NCBI GenBank assembly: GCA_028564705.1
Contig: JAPXFQ010000256.1
Coordinates: 1,364,001-1,428,000 of the forward strand
Reading direction: 5' to 3'
Source of the DNA: Apricaphanius iberus
Taxonomy: Eukaryota > Chordata > Actinopteri > Cyprinodontiformes > Aphaniidae
DNA length: 64,000 nucleotides
Positions 48,996-61,712 of this stretch are shown in pieces. A program made the position numbers and the translations under genes. The notes beneath the pieces were generated by a model. It made no database searches. It was given only the letters and a program-made list of their open reading frames with translations, and was not told the origin of the DNA. Position 1 is the first letter of the stretch. The number at the start of each line of letters is the position of its first letter.

Positions 48996-49165
48996 CTGCA
49001 AGCTGAAATAAAGCGATCGGGAGTGAGGAGTCCAGAAGACACAGAGCAACGCTAGGATCTACCCTTTTAACCCCCACCCCAGTCATTCAATGAGCTCCTG
49101 CTCCACTGGCCCGCTCTGATTTCTCACCTCTCAGGTGTCTGTCGGCAACTACAAAGTAAGCACGG

Positions 49166-49167
<2 letters not shown>

Positions 49168-49236
<69 letters not shown>
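49168..49236. repeat. (TC)n(AC)n compound microsatellite upstream of the rem2-like gene
   Basis: About 22 TC units followed by about 12 AC units, 170 bases upstream of the start codon at 48995 and so likely in the 5' UTR or promoter. Length variation here could alter rem2 expression, but nothing in the sequence shows this. Confidence 0.9.
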
Positions 49237-49237
<1 letters not shown>

Positions 49238-52200
49238 GCTTTCTCAGGTTATATAGGGCCCAGGTCTAGCTCTGCAGGCAGCACCGTAATTCATCACTTC
49301 AGACTGACTACTGTGTGACTCACACCTACTAAATGCTTTCCGGATCCAGATTGCCTGCTGAGAAAGGAATATACAACTGCCCAACAAAAGAGCTTTTTTG
49401 CAGGTATTTGTTGCAGACGCATGGAGGTAATTAAATAAAAAGAAAAAGAAAAACAACAACAACAACAACAGAGCGGCGATGTAGCTTGACAAGAAGCAGG
49501 ACTGTGGAAAGATGGTCAGTGTCACGAAGCTCTCATTAACCTCCTATACTGGAGATGGAGTCAGTAAAGAACATGGCCCCTAGAGGGCAGTACCAGACAA
49601 GCATTTTCCGTACTAATCTGCGACAGCGTGAGAGTGAACATATTCTAGGGATATGTAAAATTCACCCATTTATTGGGGTATTTGTTTAGTAAAACAGAGC
49701 TATGACAGTCTATCTAGCTCCCAGGGTCGATTTCTGATCCTACAAGGCCAGAGTGCGGACCTGAAATGAGAGCCAAAACTACATTATTATTACATATATA
49801 TTTGATCTTCAGGTCAAGCTTGTCTGACGTGGGGCATAAGCAAGATGAGGTGTTACTGTGTCTTGGGGGCGATTTTGTAATTTCTTGAACAAAATCTGAA
49901 ATATTCTGACTGGTCAGTTGAAACGATTGTGCTGACTAAGGTTGTGACAAATTAAAGCTTGACTTTCCTAAAATTACTGATTTGGTGAAAACACGTGTGC
50001 AAATAGTTTTCATGCTTCATCAATTCAAGGTCAGCCCGAAACTGAAACCGTCCTGAAAAAATGTGTACATAGACAGGTAAATCTGGTGTGAATTAATTTA
50101 AGACGACCACCGATTCTTTGAATCACAGTTTGGATTTGTGAAGCCTATTAAAAAATAAGTTCTTAAAAAAAAAATACAACTACAAAAGCAAAAACGAACA
50201 AAGCTGAGTGGATTTCCTGTCACAATCTTATTCAAAGAAGGAAAACATTCATGCTCTAATGGATAGAGGCTCCCACCCCATGCACAAAGATGTTGCCGAG
50301 GTGCAGAGCTCCTTCAGCAGCACTCTGCTGCATCCTAGATGCATGAAGGCGCGTTTTTGCAGGTCCTTCCTCCCTGCAGCTTAAAGGATGTATATGGAAC
50401 ATTTTCATAAAAAGTTACATTGAAAAAACCCCAAAACACATCCACGGGGCTTTTAGAGGGGGGCAGAATGAAAGTACAAAATTTCCATAACAATTTAAAT
50501 TTGAATTAAAATAAAGTAAAATGTACATTTATATCGGGCATGGCAATGACATTATGTTTACATCTACCAGCCAGCAGCAGCCGTAGGTTGCTGGTTGACA
50601 GATTTGGTCTCTATGATCCAACTATTCCACTAGAAAAAATGGTGAGTTCACCAAGTCAAGCAAGCTGCTTCAGAGAACAGAATACATTGTTATATGTCTT
50701 AGGAGAGGAGTGACCGCAGGAGAACCAAAACTAGAGTAGTTTTAGCTGAAGCCTACAGTAGATGGACTCACATAAAAACATTTCTATGGCATCAAACACA
50801 TGTGGAAACTGTGACTTTCCTCCTGGATCGGTAACATATCTCATTTGCTAACGTTGATAAACTCCACTGGACACGGTTCAAGTTGGTCACTGCGCGTATT
50901 GGCAGCAAACCAGGCAACCCAACAGCTGGATTGATGTTTTTACTGTTGTAACTACAACCTAGATAAACTAGATGTTGCTATCATGCTCATGTTCCATATG
51001 AAACCTTTAACTGCTCCCAACAGACCTAATAAGGTCTACATCCCTGCTGTAATTCGCTCTATTTAACTCACCTGAATAACGTTCTGCTGCTGGTGTTTGC
51101 ACATCTGTTTTTTCACAGTTTATATTCTACTAACTTCTTTAATACAGAACTACACAGGCACATTCTTTAAATACTCTTAAATTAATAAAAATATTTTTAA
51201 TTATGCTACTCAGGTGCACATGCTAACCTGAGTTAGCCATTTTATTTTCAAAACTGTACTTTTTTTTCCTTTACGTATACATTATTCTTATTTCTTAAAT
51301 TCAGTTTTTATACTTTTCCTATTTGTGTGAATCCAGTGCTATATTGCCTGTCACTTTTCTGCTATTACAACTGAATTTCCCCTTTGTGGGACAATAAAGG
51401 ATTATTCTAAGATCTGCGACATACTACTTAACTTCAAAACTTTTTGCTCTATGGGAACATTGTTTTATGAGCACTGAGCTGATGTCACGTTTCCTTACAA
51501 CCAGCGCCTTTTTCAGCCTGAATTGTGAAAGGCAGGGGGCCTTCAGTAGCAGCATATAGCACTTCTGCCTTGGGTCCGCTCTACTCGGCCAACTGGTTCC
51601 AGTTGTGCGTTCTGTTTTTGTATCTTTAAACCTGCATGAAAGTAGACAAATAGAGCTTTTTCAAGATGTGTGTTTTGGATGCATTTTGTGTCTGAATATC
51701 TGTCTGACCACCAGCAGTTGTGTGACCCCCCCCAACCCCCATCCCTCACAAAGCAACAATGGACTCCGGCAGTGAACGGCCAGAGTGCTATTATAGCCCT
51801 AATCCTGCTCCTATTCTACAGACCAGAGAGAGAACGAGAGACACACACATCGGGGGAGCCAGCGCTGAGGATGAGGTCATCCCAAACAGCACACACCCAG
51901 GGTCAACGCTTCACTATAGAAGCACAGAGATAAAGGGAGGGGATGGATGGATGGAGCCGGGCATGTGGCTGCCAAAAAATAGGCCCACAGGAGACAGAAT
52001 GGAAAGGGAGAGGACAGGAGGTTAACACCTCAGTGCTAGGTGCTCAATAATACATGGACACAATGCAAGTTTTTTTAAACAACTTTGTTTATTTCATACT
52101 CATATGAAACCACACTACAATGGGAGCAGGAAACCATGGTACGTTTGTAATAATGTTAATTCTAATCACAACAGAATAAAATAATAAACGGTAGGAAAGT

Positions 52201-54119
52201 AAAAATACACACTAATGGAATGAAACCAGTGAAATAATTCAAAGTACATGAATAAACATTAAATACCGAATAAATAAGTGAATAAATAAAAGAACAATTG
52301 ATTTTTATTAACCTACACTCAGACAAATAGTCTCTAATGAATGAAATCTGGCAGTGTAACTCCACGAGACAGCTCAAAAATGTCTCAAAAAAATTAAATA
52401 AAGATAAATTGTGAATCTTTCATTGTCTTTATCCCTGAACTATTAATTCATCCTTGGTATTCCACAGTGTCTGATTCCACAGTGACCAGCTCTGTGGTGT
52501 CACATTTTGCTTTAGATAAGGGGAACTGTAAGTCCTTCCCCAAAACACCTTCCTCTCTTTGGAGAGATGGAAACAAGCACGTAAATATTCATACCAAGCC
52601 TTTTAGTACCATGCTTCTCTTATTTCACAACTTAAAAAATATTTCCAAAACCTTACATCTCTGCATTGGCAGAAAAAAAAAACGGATTATTGGTAGCAAA
52701 CAGCAAGTCTACACTGGGATTGTTCTTGACTGAAAGCCACTATGTTCACCTAATAAAAAAAGGAGATTCCTTTGCTAAAACACAAGAGCAATATCACAAT
52801 CACTGATAGATTCCTCTGAAAGGTAACCTTGTACATTCTTTAATCTACGATTCTTCTTCTTTTTACAAAGAATAACAAGTTTTGATGAGCTTAAAAGCTT
52901 TGGTAGGCAACTGTGAAATATTACCTGGCAAAAATTTTCAACTGCATGCCATGGAAACTTGGTCCAATCCCAAACCACTCCACATATCATCACTGCACTA
53001 CTCAGACCTCTGCAGCTTTAGCAGCTTATTGTAAAAAATAAATAAATAAAAATGCTACAGTGAGCCTCGATTACTCACTCATTTGGACATATGGAAAGTA
53101 CATAGCAGATATATTATTGCATAGATACGATACTCAACAGTGTGAGGGACTGTAAAGCTTTTTTAATGTGTTGCACTGGTATCACAAGCAGGAGAGCTGT
53201 CAGGCGGTTTTTGTACCTTCACAAAAAGTGTATATTCAGTACCTTGCAAAATACTGTTATCCCCTAACTTTTTTTTACCCTAATGTAACTTAATAACTAC
53301 ATACTTTAATGCATTTTACTGAAATGTGAAATGGAAGGAATATGATCACTGAAAGCATGGCATCCCAGCCACAAAACTTGGTTGTGTTTTTTTTCTTAAG
53401 TGGTTGATTAGAGCTGATAAGAAGATGGATGGACTTAAATGCGCAGCAATCCTGGAAGACCACCTGCTGAAGCCTGCAAAGGCTTTAAAACTGAGACGTA
53501 CCCAGAGCTACAATGGAATGGGTAGGCTCAAAGCATTTTTTGGTTGCAAGAATAGCCCACACATAAATTCAATTCGAAAAAGTGGTGCCAAGATCTGAAA
53601 ACTGCTGTTTGTCATTTAATCTTACATAGCTTCAGCTATTAACCCAGTATCAGTTCAAGTGGGTAGAGGCATACCCCAAAAGATCTGGAGCTGTTATTGC
53701 AGTGTTGACCCAGACAGACTGAATACTCAGCCATTTTTGTTTCGTAATCAAAAAATAATTTTGGTTCATAATTACACACAATTTTTCTGTTGTTATAGAA
53801 CAAAATATCCAGGTAAAAAACACATTTTTTTTAATTATATCATGACAAAATGTAAAAAAAAGTTTAGGAGATATAAGAACTTTTGCAAAACCCTCTATCT
53901 ACAAAGTCAGACCGCATACCTTAGTTCTATTTTTATCACTCAAAGTGTGTTCTTCACAGTTGTAAAGCCCAAAAGCTACCTGAAAATGCCTCTCTTTAAA
54001 ATGTCTCACACATAAACACAATCATCCACGCACACAGAATTGTTGTTTTCTACCCCCGAGTGCCATCACTCATCAATTATTGCTCCTCGTTGGCTGGTCT
54101 TCTTTTCAAACGCTTAAAC
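49237..54119. other. Intergenic DNA between the rem2-like start and nrl stop
   Basis: Sits between the rem2 promoter side and the nrl 3' side (both genes on -). 49577-49590 (CCCCTAGAGGGCAG) is a near-match to the CTCF core. About 51180-51412 resembles a + strand LINE 3' end (ACAACTGAATTTCCCCTTTG, then GGGACAATAAAGG). A candidate nrl polyadenylation signal (TTTATT on +) lies at 52088-52093. About 53225-53620 is a decayed Tc1-type repeat. No gene was recognised; short open frames at 51670-52025 and 53659-54015 lack motifs. Confidence 0.4.
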
Positions 54120-57100
54120 TCAGAGGAAGTAGTCAGGGGGCGGGGATGGTGGGTTACTGGTGCGGGTCTGAGGGGCCTCACTGCCGCCTCCTTGGTTTGT
54201 GCTGAGGAGCTTCTCATAGCGAGCCTTGTAGGCGTCCCTCTCCCTCAGCACTCGAGTCAGTTCACACTGTAGCTGTTCCAGCTGAAGGGGTTGGGCAAAC
54301 AAAACACATAATTATTATTTCTTTCTTTAGCTTTGCTACACACTACGGCAAAGATCCAAGCTTTTGATTAAATAATCTCTAACACAGTGGAGCAAAAAAG
54401 TATTAAGTCAGCCACCAATTGTGAAAGCTCTCCCACTTAAAAAGACGAGAAAGGCCTGCGATTTTCATCAAAGGTGCACCTCAACTATGATAGACAAAAT
54501 GTGAATAGAAAAATTTAGAAAAATATGATCTGATTTTAAAATAGTTTATTTGCAATTATGGTGGTATGTAAGTATTTTGTCACCTAAAAACAAGCACAAT
54601 TTCTGTCTCTCTCAAACCTGTAACTTCTTCTGTAAGAGGCTCTTCTTTTCTCCACTTGTTACCTGTATTAATGGCACCTGTTTGAACTAGTTATCAGCAG
54701 TGTTTGGTGTATGCGTTATAACGTAACTAGTTACTGTAATGACATTACAATTTTTGTAACATAGTAGTGTAGCGTTACTGTGGGGAACACTGTAATGACA
54801 TTACAATTATGTTCGAAAATATGATGTCCTTACTTAAATGATTGATCATCTATTTTGCACAAAGCCTAAACAAGCATTTCCTGCATGAAGTCATCACCCG
54901 AATCACGTACAAGATGCAGTTGCAAGATGGAGGAGCACAGTGACGGCAGCAGAGCTGTGACTCTAACAAAAACATCCCTAGATGCGTGGAAATATGGCCA
55001 CAACTTTGAATTTGTTGTACAAAAAGTACAAGAATGTCTGTGTTAAGTGTTAACTTTGCCCTGGTCCAAAATCTCTCTCCACCGTCTCGAATTCTACATC
55101 AAACCTGTCAAACCCCCAAACGAAAGTGAAGATGGGATGGCACCGACACCCAAGCAAAGGTGGCTTGATTTCCAGGAACCCAAGGTAACACAAAACAGCA
55201 AAGGCAGAATTAAATAGACTTGTGGCATCTTTCATTGTGGAGGAAGCTACCCATTTCAGTCTTTTACATAGCGAAGGGTAACTTGATGTTTGACTTAGAA
55301 CCTAAAATTTACATGACCCAGCATTTCAGGTATGATGTTTTAGAACGATGCAAAAGTAGTGTGACGAGTAATGTAACTAAGATACTTTCCAAAAAGTAAC
55401 TAAGTAATGTAAGGATAACTTTTCTTTTAAAGTAATGAGCGATATATACCTATAAGTACCTACCCCAACACTGGTTATCAGTATAAAAGACACCTGTCCA
55501 CCATCTCAAACAGTCCAACTCCAAACTCCACTATGGCTAAGACCAAGGAGCTGTCGAGGGACACCAGAAACAAAAATGTAGACCTGCACCAGGCTGGGAA
55601 GACTGAATCTTAAATAGGTAAGCAGCTTGGTCTAAAGAAATATACCATGGGAACAATTATTAGAAAATGGAAGACATACAAGACCACTGAAAATCTCCCT
55701 CGACATGGAGCTCCATGCAAGACCTTGCTCAAGGTACAGCTCAAGAATGGTGAGCAAAAATCCCAGAACCCAACAGGGGAACATGAATAGTGAATGAACT
55801 GCCAAAAACTGGAATCAAACTGACAAAGGCTACCATACGTAACACTATGCGATGAGGGACTCAAATCCTACAGTGCCAGACATGTTCCCCCCGCTTAAGC
55901 AGGTCCAGTCACATCTGAACTTTGCTGATGAGCATCTGGTTGATCCCGAAGAGGATTGTGAGAATGTCATATGGTCATATTTAACCAAAACAGAACTTTT
56001 TGGTAAAAACTCTACTCGTAATGTTTGGATGAAAAAGAATGCTGAGTTACATCCAAAGAACACCATACCTACTGTGAAGCCTGGGGGTTGAAACATTGTG
56101 CTTTGTGCCTGTTTACTGCAAATGGACCAGGACGAGTGATCTCGTATCTCGTATCGTGACATTTTGAGTGAAAATGTATTTTGATCAGCAAGAGCATTGA
56201 AGATGAAACATGGCTAGGTCTTTCAGCATGACAACAATCCCGAACACATCACACAGGTAATGAAGGAGTGGGTTCATGAGAAGCATTTCAAGATCCAAGA
56301 GTTCCCTAGCCAGTCTGCAGATCTCAACCCAATAAAACATATTTGGAGGGAGTTGAAAGTCTGTGTTGCCCAGCATAAGCCACAAAACATCACTGCTCTA
56401 GAGGAGATCTGCATGGAGGAATGGGCCAAAATAGCAGCAACAGAGTGTGAAAACATTGTTAGGACTTACAGAAAATGTTTAACCTCTGTAGTTGCCACCA
56501 AAGGGTGTATAACAAAGTATTGAACTTAACTTTTGTTATTGAACATATACTTATCTTCCACCATAATTTGCAAAGGAATTCTTTGAAAATCAGACCATGT
56601 GATTTTTTGGATTTTTCCCCCCTCATTAGTCTCTCATAGTTTAGGTATACCTATGATGAAAATTATAGGTCTCATCTTTTTAAGTAGGAGAACTTGCACA
56701 ATTGGTGGCTGACTAAACAGGTTTTAACCCCACTGAATATCAGCATTGTTTTGTGTTCTCAAATTTTTTATTTATCAGAATTCCCATAATTTCCACAAGT
56801 TCACTACAATGTATGTGAGAAACACTTTACATTTTTTTATGTGACAGACCAACAAAACGTAGTGCATGACTGTGAGGTAGACTAAAAATACATTTTATCT
56901 ACAAATGTATACAAACTTTGAGGAACAACCTTTGCCTTTGGTTGTAGCTCTAGGTTTTTCTGGGGTATGTGTTTAAAAGCTTTGCATATCAAAAAGAGCT
57001 CAAACACTTTTTAGCTCTTGCCAGGAATCTTATATGAATTCAGCCATGGACATTGACTAGGCCATTGTCGCATATGAATATGCTTTGATTTAAACCACAC

Positions 57101-60100
57101 CACTGCAGCCCTGGCTGTATGTTATGGGTCACTGTTCGAGTGAAAAATGAACCATGCTTCCCGTCTCAAGTCTTTCCCAGCCTCTTACAGTTTTATCTCA
57201 ATCTATATTCCTAATAACTCTGATCTGCTTCCCCGTTCCTTCAGATGTCTTCCTCAACATGCTATGCCCTCTACAGTGCTTGTGGCAGACTGCAAACAGT
57301 ACTTTCTATGGCTTTCTTGGTGACAACGACTTTCTTTTCTACACACTTGTCCACAATGGCTGGATTTGAGGAATCCAGGACTAACAAACTGTTCCACCTG
57401 AGCTGTGATCTGATCTTTGCCACTCCTCCAGCGTTACCTGGGTTTTCACTGATTCTCTGTTTTTTGCTTTCTCTTGTGTGTGATAAATAAATAGTACTTC
57501 CTGTGGTGCTCAAAGGGTCGATTATTGTTTCATATTACAGTTTAAAGCTTCTCCACCTCTTTCTGTCTGAACTCGTCTTCTGTGTTCCTTGGTCTTCATA
57601 ATGTTTGTTCGCTAATGTTCTCTAGCAAACCTCTGAAGTCTTCACAGAGCAGCTTTAGGAATATTGACAATAAAATGCACACAGGTGGGCTCTAGCTGAA
57701 GATGTGTGACTTCTGAAGGCAAGTAGTTGGTTTATTTGGGGGCTTCAGAGTAAAAGGTGGTCAATACAACCAGATGCTAAGTTTAACAGGCTGTTATTTT
57801 TGTCAAACTTTACCTTGTTTTGGTCTATCACATAAAATTCCAATGAAATGGTCAAAATTGGTGTTTGTGGGAAGTGTGTATACTTTTGTCAGGTACATTG
57901 TAACTAAAGAGGAGAAACTTTAAATATGTCAGTCAAAGTTTTCATAAGGGATGCCACAATGCCAATTCTTTCAAATCGATACCGATACTTGGATCTGAGA
58001 ATCTGTCCATACCGAATAGCAATGCCGACACTTCTCCCACACAACAAAAATCGATTAATTGGATGACAGGTTTTATTTTCTTCTCAGCTTGTTACAACAA
58101 ATAATGGTGAATTAGATTTAAAAAAATGACCACAAAACAAAAATTTCACGTGAGAAATAAATATTTCCTGCAGCGTTTCCACATTTTAAGTATTGGTTCA
58201 TAGTATTGGTTAACTAACCGATACTGATATGAGTACATTGGAATGGTATCGGCCCCGATACCTTAGACCAGTATCGGTATCGGTGCATCCCTAGTTTTAA
58301 ACACTAGTGTGTGTGTGTTTATGTTTACCTGCTGTGTGAGCAAATGTTTCTCTGATTCCAGAGCGTGACGGTGCTGTAGGCGCTTGTAGCGGCAGGACTG
58401 GGCATAACCGCGGTTCTTTAGTGTGCGGCGTTTTTGTTTCAGGCGCACCACTTCGTCTTTGCTAACTCCACGCAGGTGTCGGTTCAGCTCGCGCACCGAC
58501 AGGCTCACCAGCTGCTCATCTGAGAAGCGCTCGTTCCCCCCACATGGCTGAGCAGATGGACAAAACACACAGAGGACATATGTTGGTACTTGTGTTAACC
58601 GGCAACAAGATCAATGGCGGGAAGAGTGTGCATGAATAAAAAAGTATGAAGTTGGTTTGGCTGAGATTTAGACTTATATGTTACTGATGTTTAGGTTGGT
58701 GTGATGTGTTGGTGTGTACGTACGTCTGGTCAGGATGCACATTTTGGCACTGCATGTTCATAATCTGTCATGTAATCTGACTAAGTGCGGGTGACAGTTA
58801 TCAGGATTAGGTACAGCAATAATAGCAGATATTATCGTAAGCTCACACTGTGCTCTATATAAAGATCCATCCAGACATCTTGATCAACCAGAACAGAGAT
58901 TATAAAGTTTATTTACCTGTGAAACTGCATTCAGTGAAGATAATTTCCGAATTACTGCATACAAACATGCTTAAGTGTGGTAGCAAACAGAGGGTAAAGC
59001 TTTTTTCTTGACAGTTCTACTCTACCATGTTGCCCGTAACACAAAGGCTACTCTTGGAACAGATAAAGAATGATTATATAGTAAAAGAAATCTTAAATAC
59101 CATAAAATCCTCAAAAAGTTAACCTTTTTTTTTCAAATAGGGTATATTATATTTTCATTATGGCAACTGTATATCATATATCCAATTGAAAATAGTACAG
59201 ATTATTGAGCAGTGTAGAGCCGGACATTTGTATAGCCTCTGACTGAGATAACACAATATTACCTTATTAAAATACTCCTTAAAGGTTGTTTATTTTTTTA
59301 GCCTCTGTTTGGCCGTAGCTTGTTGCAACTTGGATCAGGGATTTAGGTCACCATTTTAAAAGTGTTCCTTTGGAAAATCAAGTAGGAGTTGCCTATCTAT
59401 TACTCTAAATAATAGGGGCTAACTGTAATACAATCTTATTGGAACAGATTTCCCCACATTTAATCATTTAAACACAGAGGAAATAATTCTTCAAAAATGT
59501 GTTACAGATCCATCGAAAATAAAACCAAAACAAAATATTACTCGATTTATTAATAACTTGTATGTTGTATGTATATGTAGGGCAGCCATAATGGAATTAG
59601 AGGCCTGGGTCGGTGAGGAATGTGTTGCTTTCCACATCCTAATTTCAACTCTAGGGATTCCCAACTTGTTTCTGATCTGCAGCTGGAATACTCTTATTTT
59701 AAAGTTCATTAAATTATTCTTAAACCTAAAGTCTGTTTGTGAGCATGTTACAGTGATTGACTGAAATAAAAGCAGCTTAACTTTTAATCAACTGACTTTT
59801 CTAATATTAGCTAGTGCAGCTAACACCTTTGAAACATAATACAAAATAAGAAATTCTGTTTATTTCCCGGCTTTTCCCTGAAATTTATTTAAGGTATCTG
59901 TGTATGATATCATTTCCAGGTCCGAGTTTTGATCTTAAGGGACAATGGTCATCTAGAATTTGAGGGTCCCTCAGGTCCCTCAGAGACTCTACAGAGACAA
60001 CTTTTCTATGCATGTTCAGGCTACAAATGGCGACTGTGCCTACTCATGATATGAGTACCAGTCAAAAAGTGGCACCTATTAAAGAAAACCACAAATAAAA

Positions 60101-61712
60101 CCCAGAATGAGCAGCTGTATTGAGGATATGCTTCGCGAGAAAAAGTATACTTAGTTGTTTGACTTTTTCTACTTTGTGTGATTGATCACTACCTTTTGAA
60201 GACAGTATGATAAATATTTTTTATGGCTTTTATGTTTCCGAAAAATAATCCTTGTATTTATGTAGCCAAGAAAAACACGTTGTTTTAGCTCATTTTCAGC
60301 TACAGCCAAAACAAAGATGTAGAAAGCGAGAGTTACTACTCTGGTTTTCTTCTACCCTAACTTTTCACCCACTTCCAGACAAAATCAATCATGTGGGCAT
60401 GTTTTTCTTGTTCCCGTTTTAATGAAACTTTCACAGTTCAGAAATTACTTTCTGGTAACTCTGAGGGTAATGTCACAATTTCTGTCTTTTCCAGAAATGT
60501 CTAATGCTGCGGTAAGGCTTGAGGTTCTGAGGACATTGTCATTACCTGTCAGACTGGATGCTAAAAGTCTAGACCAATGAGTAGAACTTTGGAGTGAATA
60601 ACTGGACATTGTTGAGTGGAGAAAAAAAAGTGTGTGTACCAGTCTTTCATCTTTGATTTCCCATTATACACTTTCAGTTGACCGTTATCACAATTATAAA
60701 TCTGGACCTCTGTAATCTTTACCTGGCTGACTTGTGACTGGTGATGATGGTGATGACTGCCATGCATGGGATGGTGTGGATGATGATGGTGATGTTGGTG
60801 GTGATGAAGGCGGCCCTGGGGGCTAAGTGGCTGTGGATAAGGAACCGAGGTGGGGGCGCCATTAGGGAGTGTGGGAGGGGCTGACGATAGGAAAACAAGT
60901 GGACGATGGCACATGTCTGGCGCCTTGGTGCAGGAGATGTCTCCTCCGCTGTCACTGCTGGAGTCTCCCAGGTTGCTGCTTGAGCTTTGAGAAAGACCTG
61001 GGAACTGCAAGATTGAATGAGGGGGATTAAATAAGCCCTTCAAAGACTAACAGTGCAAGAAGTGAGAACTAAGCCATGAAATTGCTGCTGTTACCTGTGA
61101 GCTGACTGCTGCGGCAGCTGAGTTTAGCAAAGCTTCCACTGCATCCTCGCAGCCCAGAAAGCCATTCACTGGTCCCCTTTCTCTGTCCCCTCTCTCTGGA
61201 ACCCCACCCAAAGCTCCTAGCAAAGTGGCGGGCCCCGTCACCTCACCTCCAAACTGTTGCTGCAGCGCCGCCAGCCAGATCAGGTCCTCAAGAGAGGCTG
61301 GAGCGGGGCCTTGAGGGCCACCATGCGCGGGGCTGCTCTCTATATTCCCCTGGGATCCAGAGCTGATCCCAGAGGTGAAACTGTTGGATATGGACAGAGG
61401 GAAGGAGATAGAAGAGGATGATGAAGAGATGGAGGAAGAGCCCGAGGGTGGCGGGTGCGCATCGCTGAGCGTCGGCGAAGGCGGCAGCGAGTTGTAGGGA
61501 CTGGAGCTCAAACTGGAGTCAATTGGAGGGTTGCTGGTGTATGGGGAGCTGGAGGGGACATGGGGTAGGCCAGACTTGGGATATGAACATGGAGGAGGAA
61601 GAGGAGGAGTGTCCGATTTCACCTCAAACTTGAGAAGGTCAAAGTCGTTGAGGTACTCCATGGCCAGGGGGCTGGGGGGGAGAGGTGGCATGGGGAGGGA
61701 TGGAGAGGACAT
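54120..61712 (-). CDS. nrl: Neural retina leucine zipper protein (large Maf bZIP), four coding exons
   Basis: In vertebrates NRL drives rod photoreceptor fate by binding MARE-type sites. Exons in transcript order: 61712-61095, 61004-60723, 58547-58329, 54281-54120, all joined at phase 0, giving 426 residues. The N-terminus [20 protein letters not shown] is the minimal transactivation domain and matches human [16 protein letters not shown] (about residue 155) matches NRL's EELYWLATLQQQ. A Ser/Pro-rich hinge and a His-rich run (about 270-290) follow. The extended homology region [20 protein letters not shown], basic region [19 protein letters not shown] and a leucine zipper split across the last intron complete the Maf architecture. 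It ends PPPDYFL. It is longer than mammalian NRL (about 237 residues). MAFA/MAFB were considered because of the His run, but the WLAALQQQ block and linkage to rem2 favour nrl. A 5' UTR intron is suggested by a donor at 63446 and an acceptor at 61885. Confidence 0.9.
54698..55473 (+). mobile_element. hAT element nested in the Tc1 copy
   Basis: The ends CAGTGTTTGG and CCCCAACACTG are inverted, with perfect 8-bp duplications GTTATCAG at 54690-54697 and 55474-55481. A short + strand remnant (54923-55045) with [14 protein letters not shown] resembles the WKYQHYFQY start of the hAT element at 43782, so the two belong to one family. No catalytic domain remains. Confidence 0.85.
55533..56523 (+). pseudogene. 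Dead Tc1 transposase
   Basis: It opens [12 protein letters not shown], then shows an HTH block ([25 protein letters not shown]), a middle block ([34 protein letters not shown]) and the C-terminal DDE part ([16 protein letters not shown]). A stop after the first 27 codons and several further stops and shifts break it. The normal length would be about 340 residues. Confidence 0.75.
56807..57900. mobile_element. Non-autonomous Tc1/mariner-type element
   Basis: The left end CAATGTATGTGAGAAACA and right end TTTTGTCAGGTACATTG are inverted, each flanked by TA (56805-56806, 57901-57902). Subterminal GTGACAGACCAACAAAACG is mirrored by TTGTTTTGGTCTATCACA near 57815. Open frames inside carry no recognised motif. 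Confidence 0.65.
57948..58293. mobile_element. Decayed MITE of the TAGGGATGCACCGAT family
   Basis: The right end ATCGGTGCATCCCTA (58279-58293) and the left AAGGGATGCCACAATGCC are degenerate inverses. Internal TATCGG/CCGATA motifs match the element at 7725-8228, but it lacks the tRNA-like module. It ends 36 bases from nrl exon 3. Confidence 0.6.
58548..60722. other. nrl intron 2; nothing recognised
   Basis: About 2.2 kb of intronic DNA with no bounded transposon, tandem repeat or extra exon that I can support. Confidence 0.4.

Larger units (their letters stand above)
54385..56735 (+). mobile_element. Tc1/mariner element, interrupted by a hAT insertion
   Basis: The left end CAGTGGAGCAAAAAAGTATT and right end AACCCCACTG, with CACAATTGGTGGCTGACTAAA just inside, are inverted Tc1-type termini. 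Without the 54698-55473 insertion and one TSD it would be about 1.57 kb, a normal Tc1 length. It lies in nrl intron 3. Confidence 0.8.

Noticed and set aside
54120..61712. mafa or mafb rather than nrl
   Set aside because: The His run suggested these, but the [13 protein letters not shown] start, WLAALQQQ block and linkage to rem2 fit nrl better.
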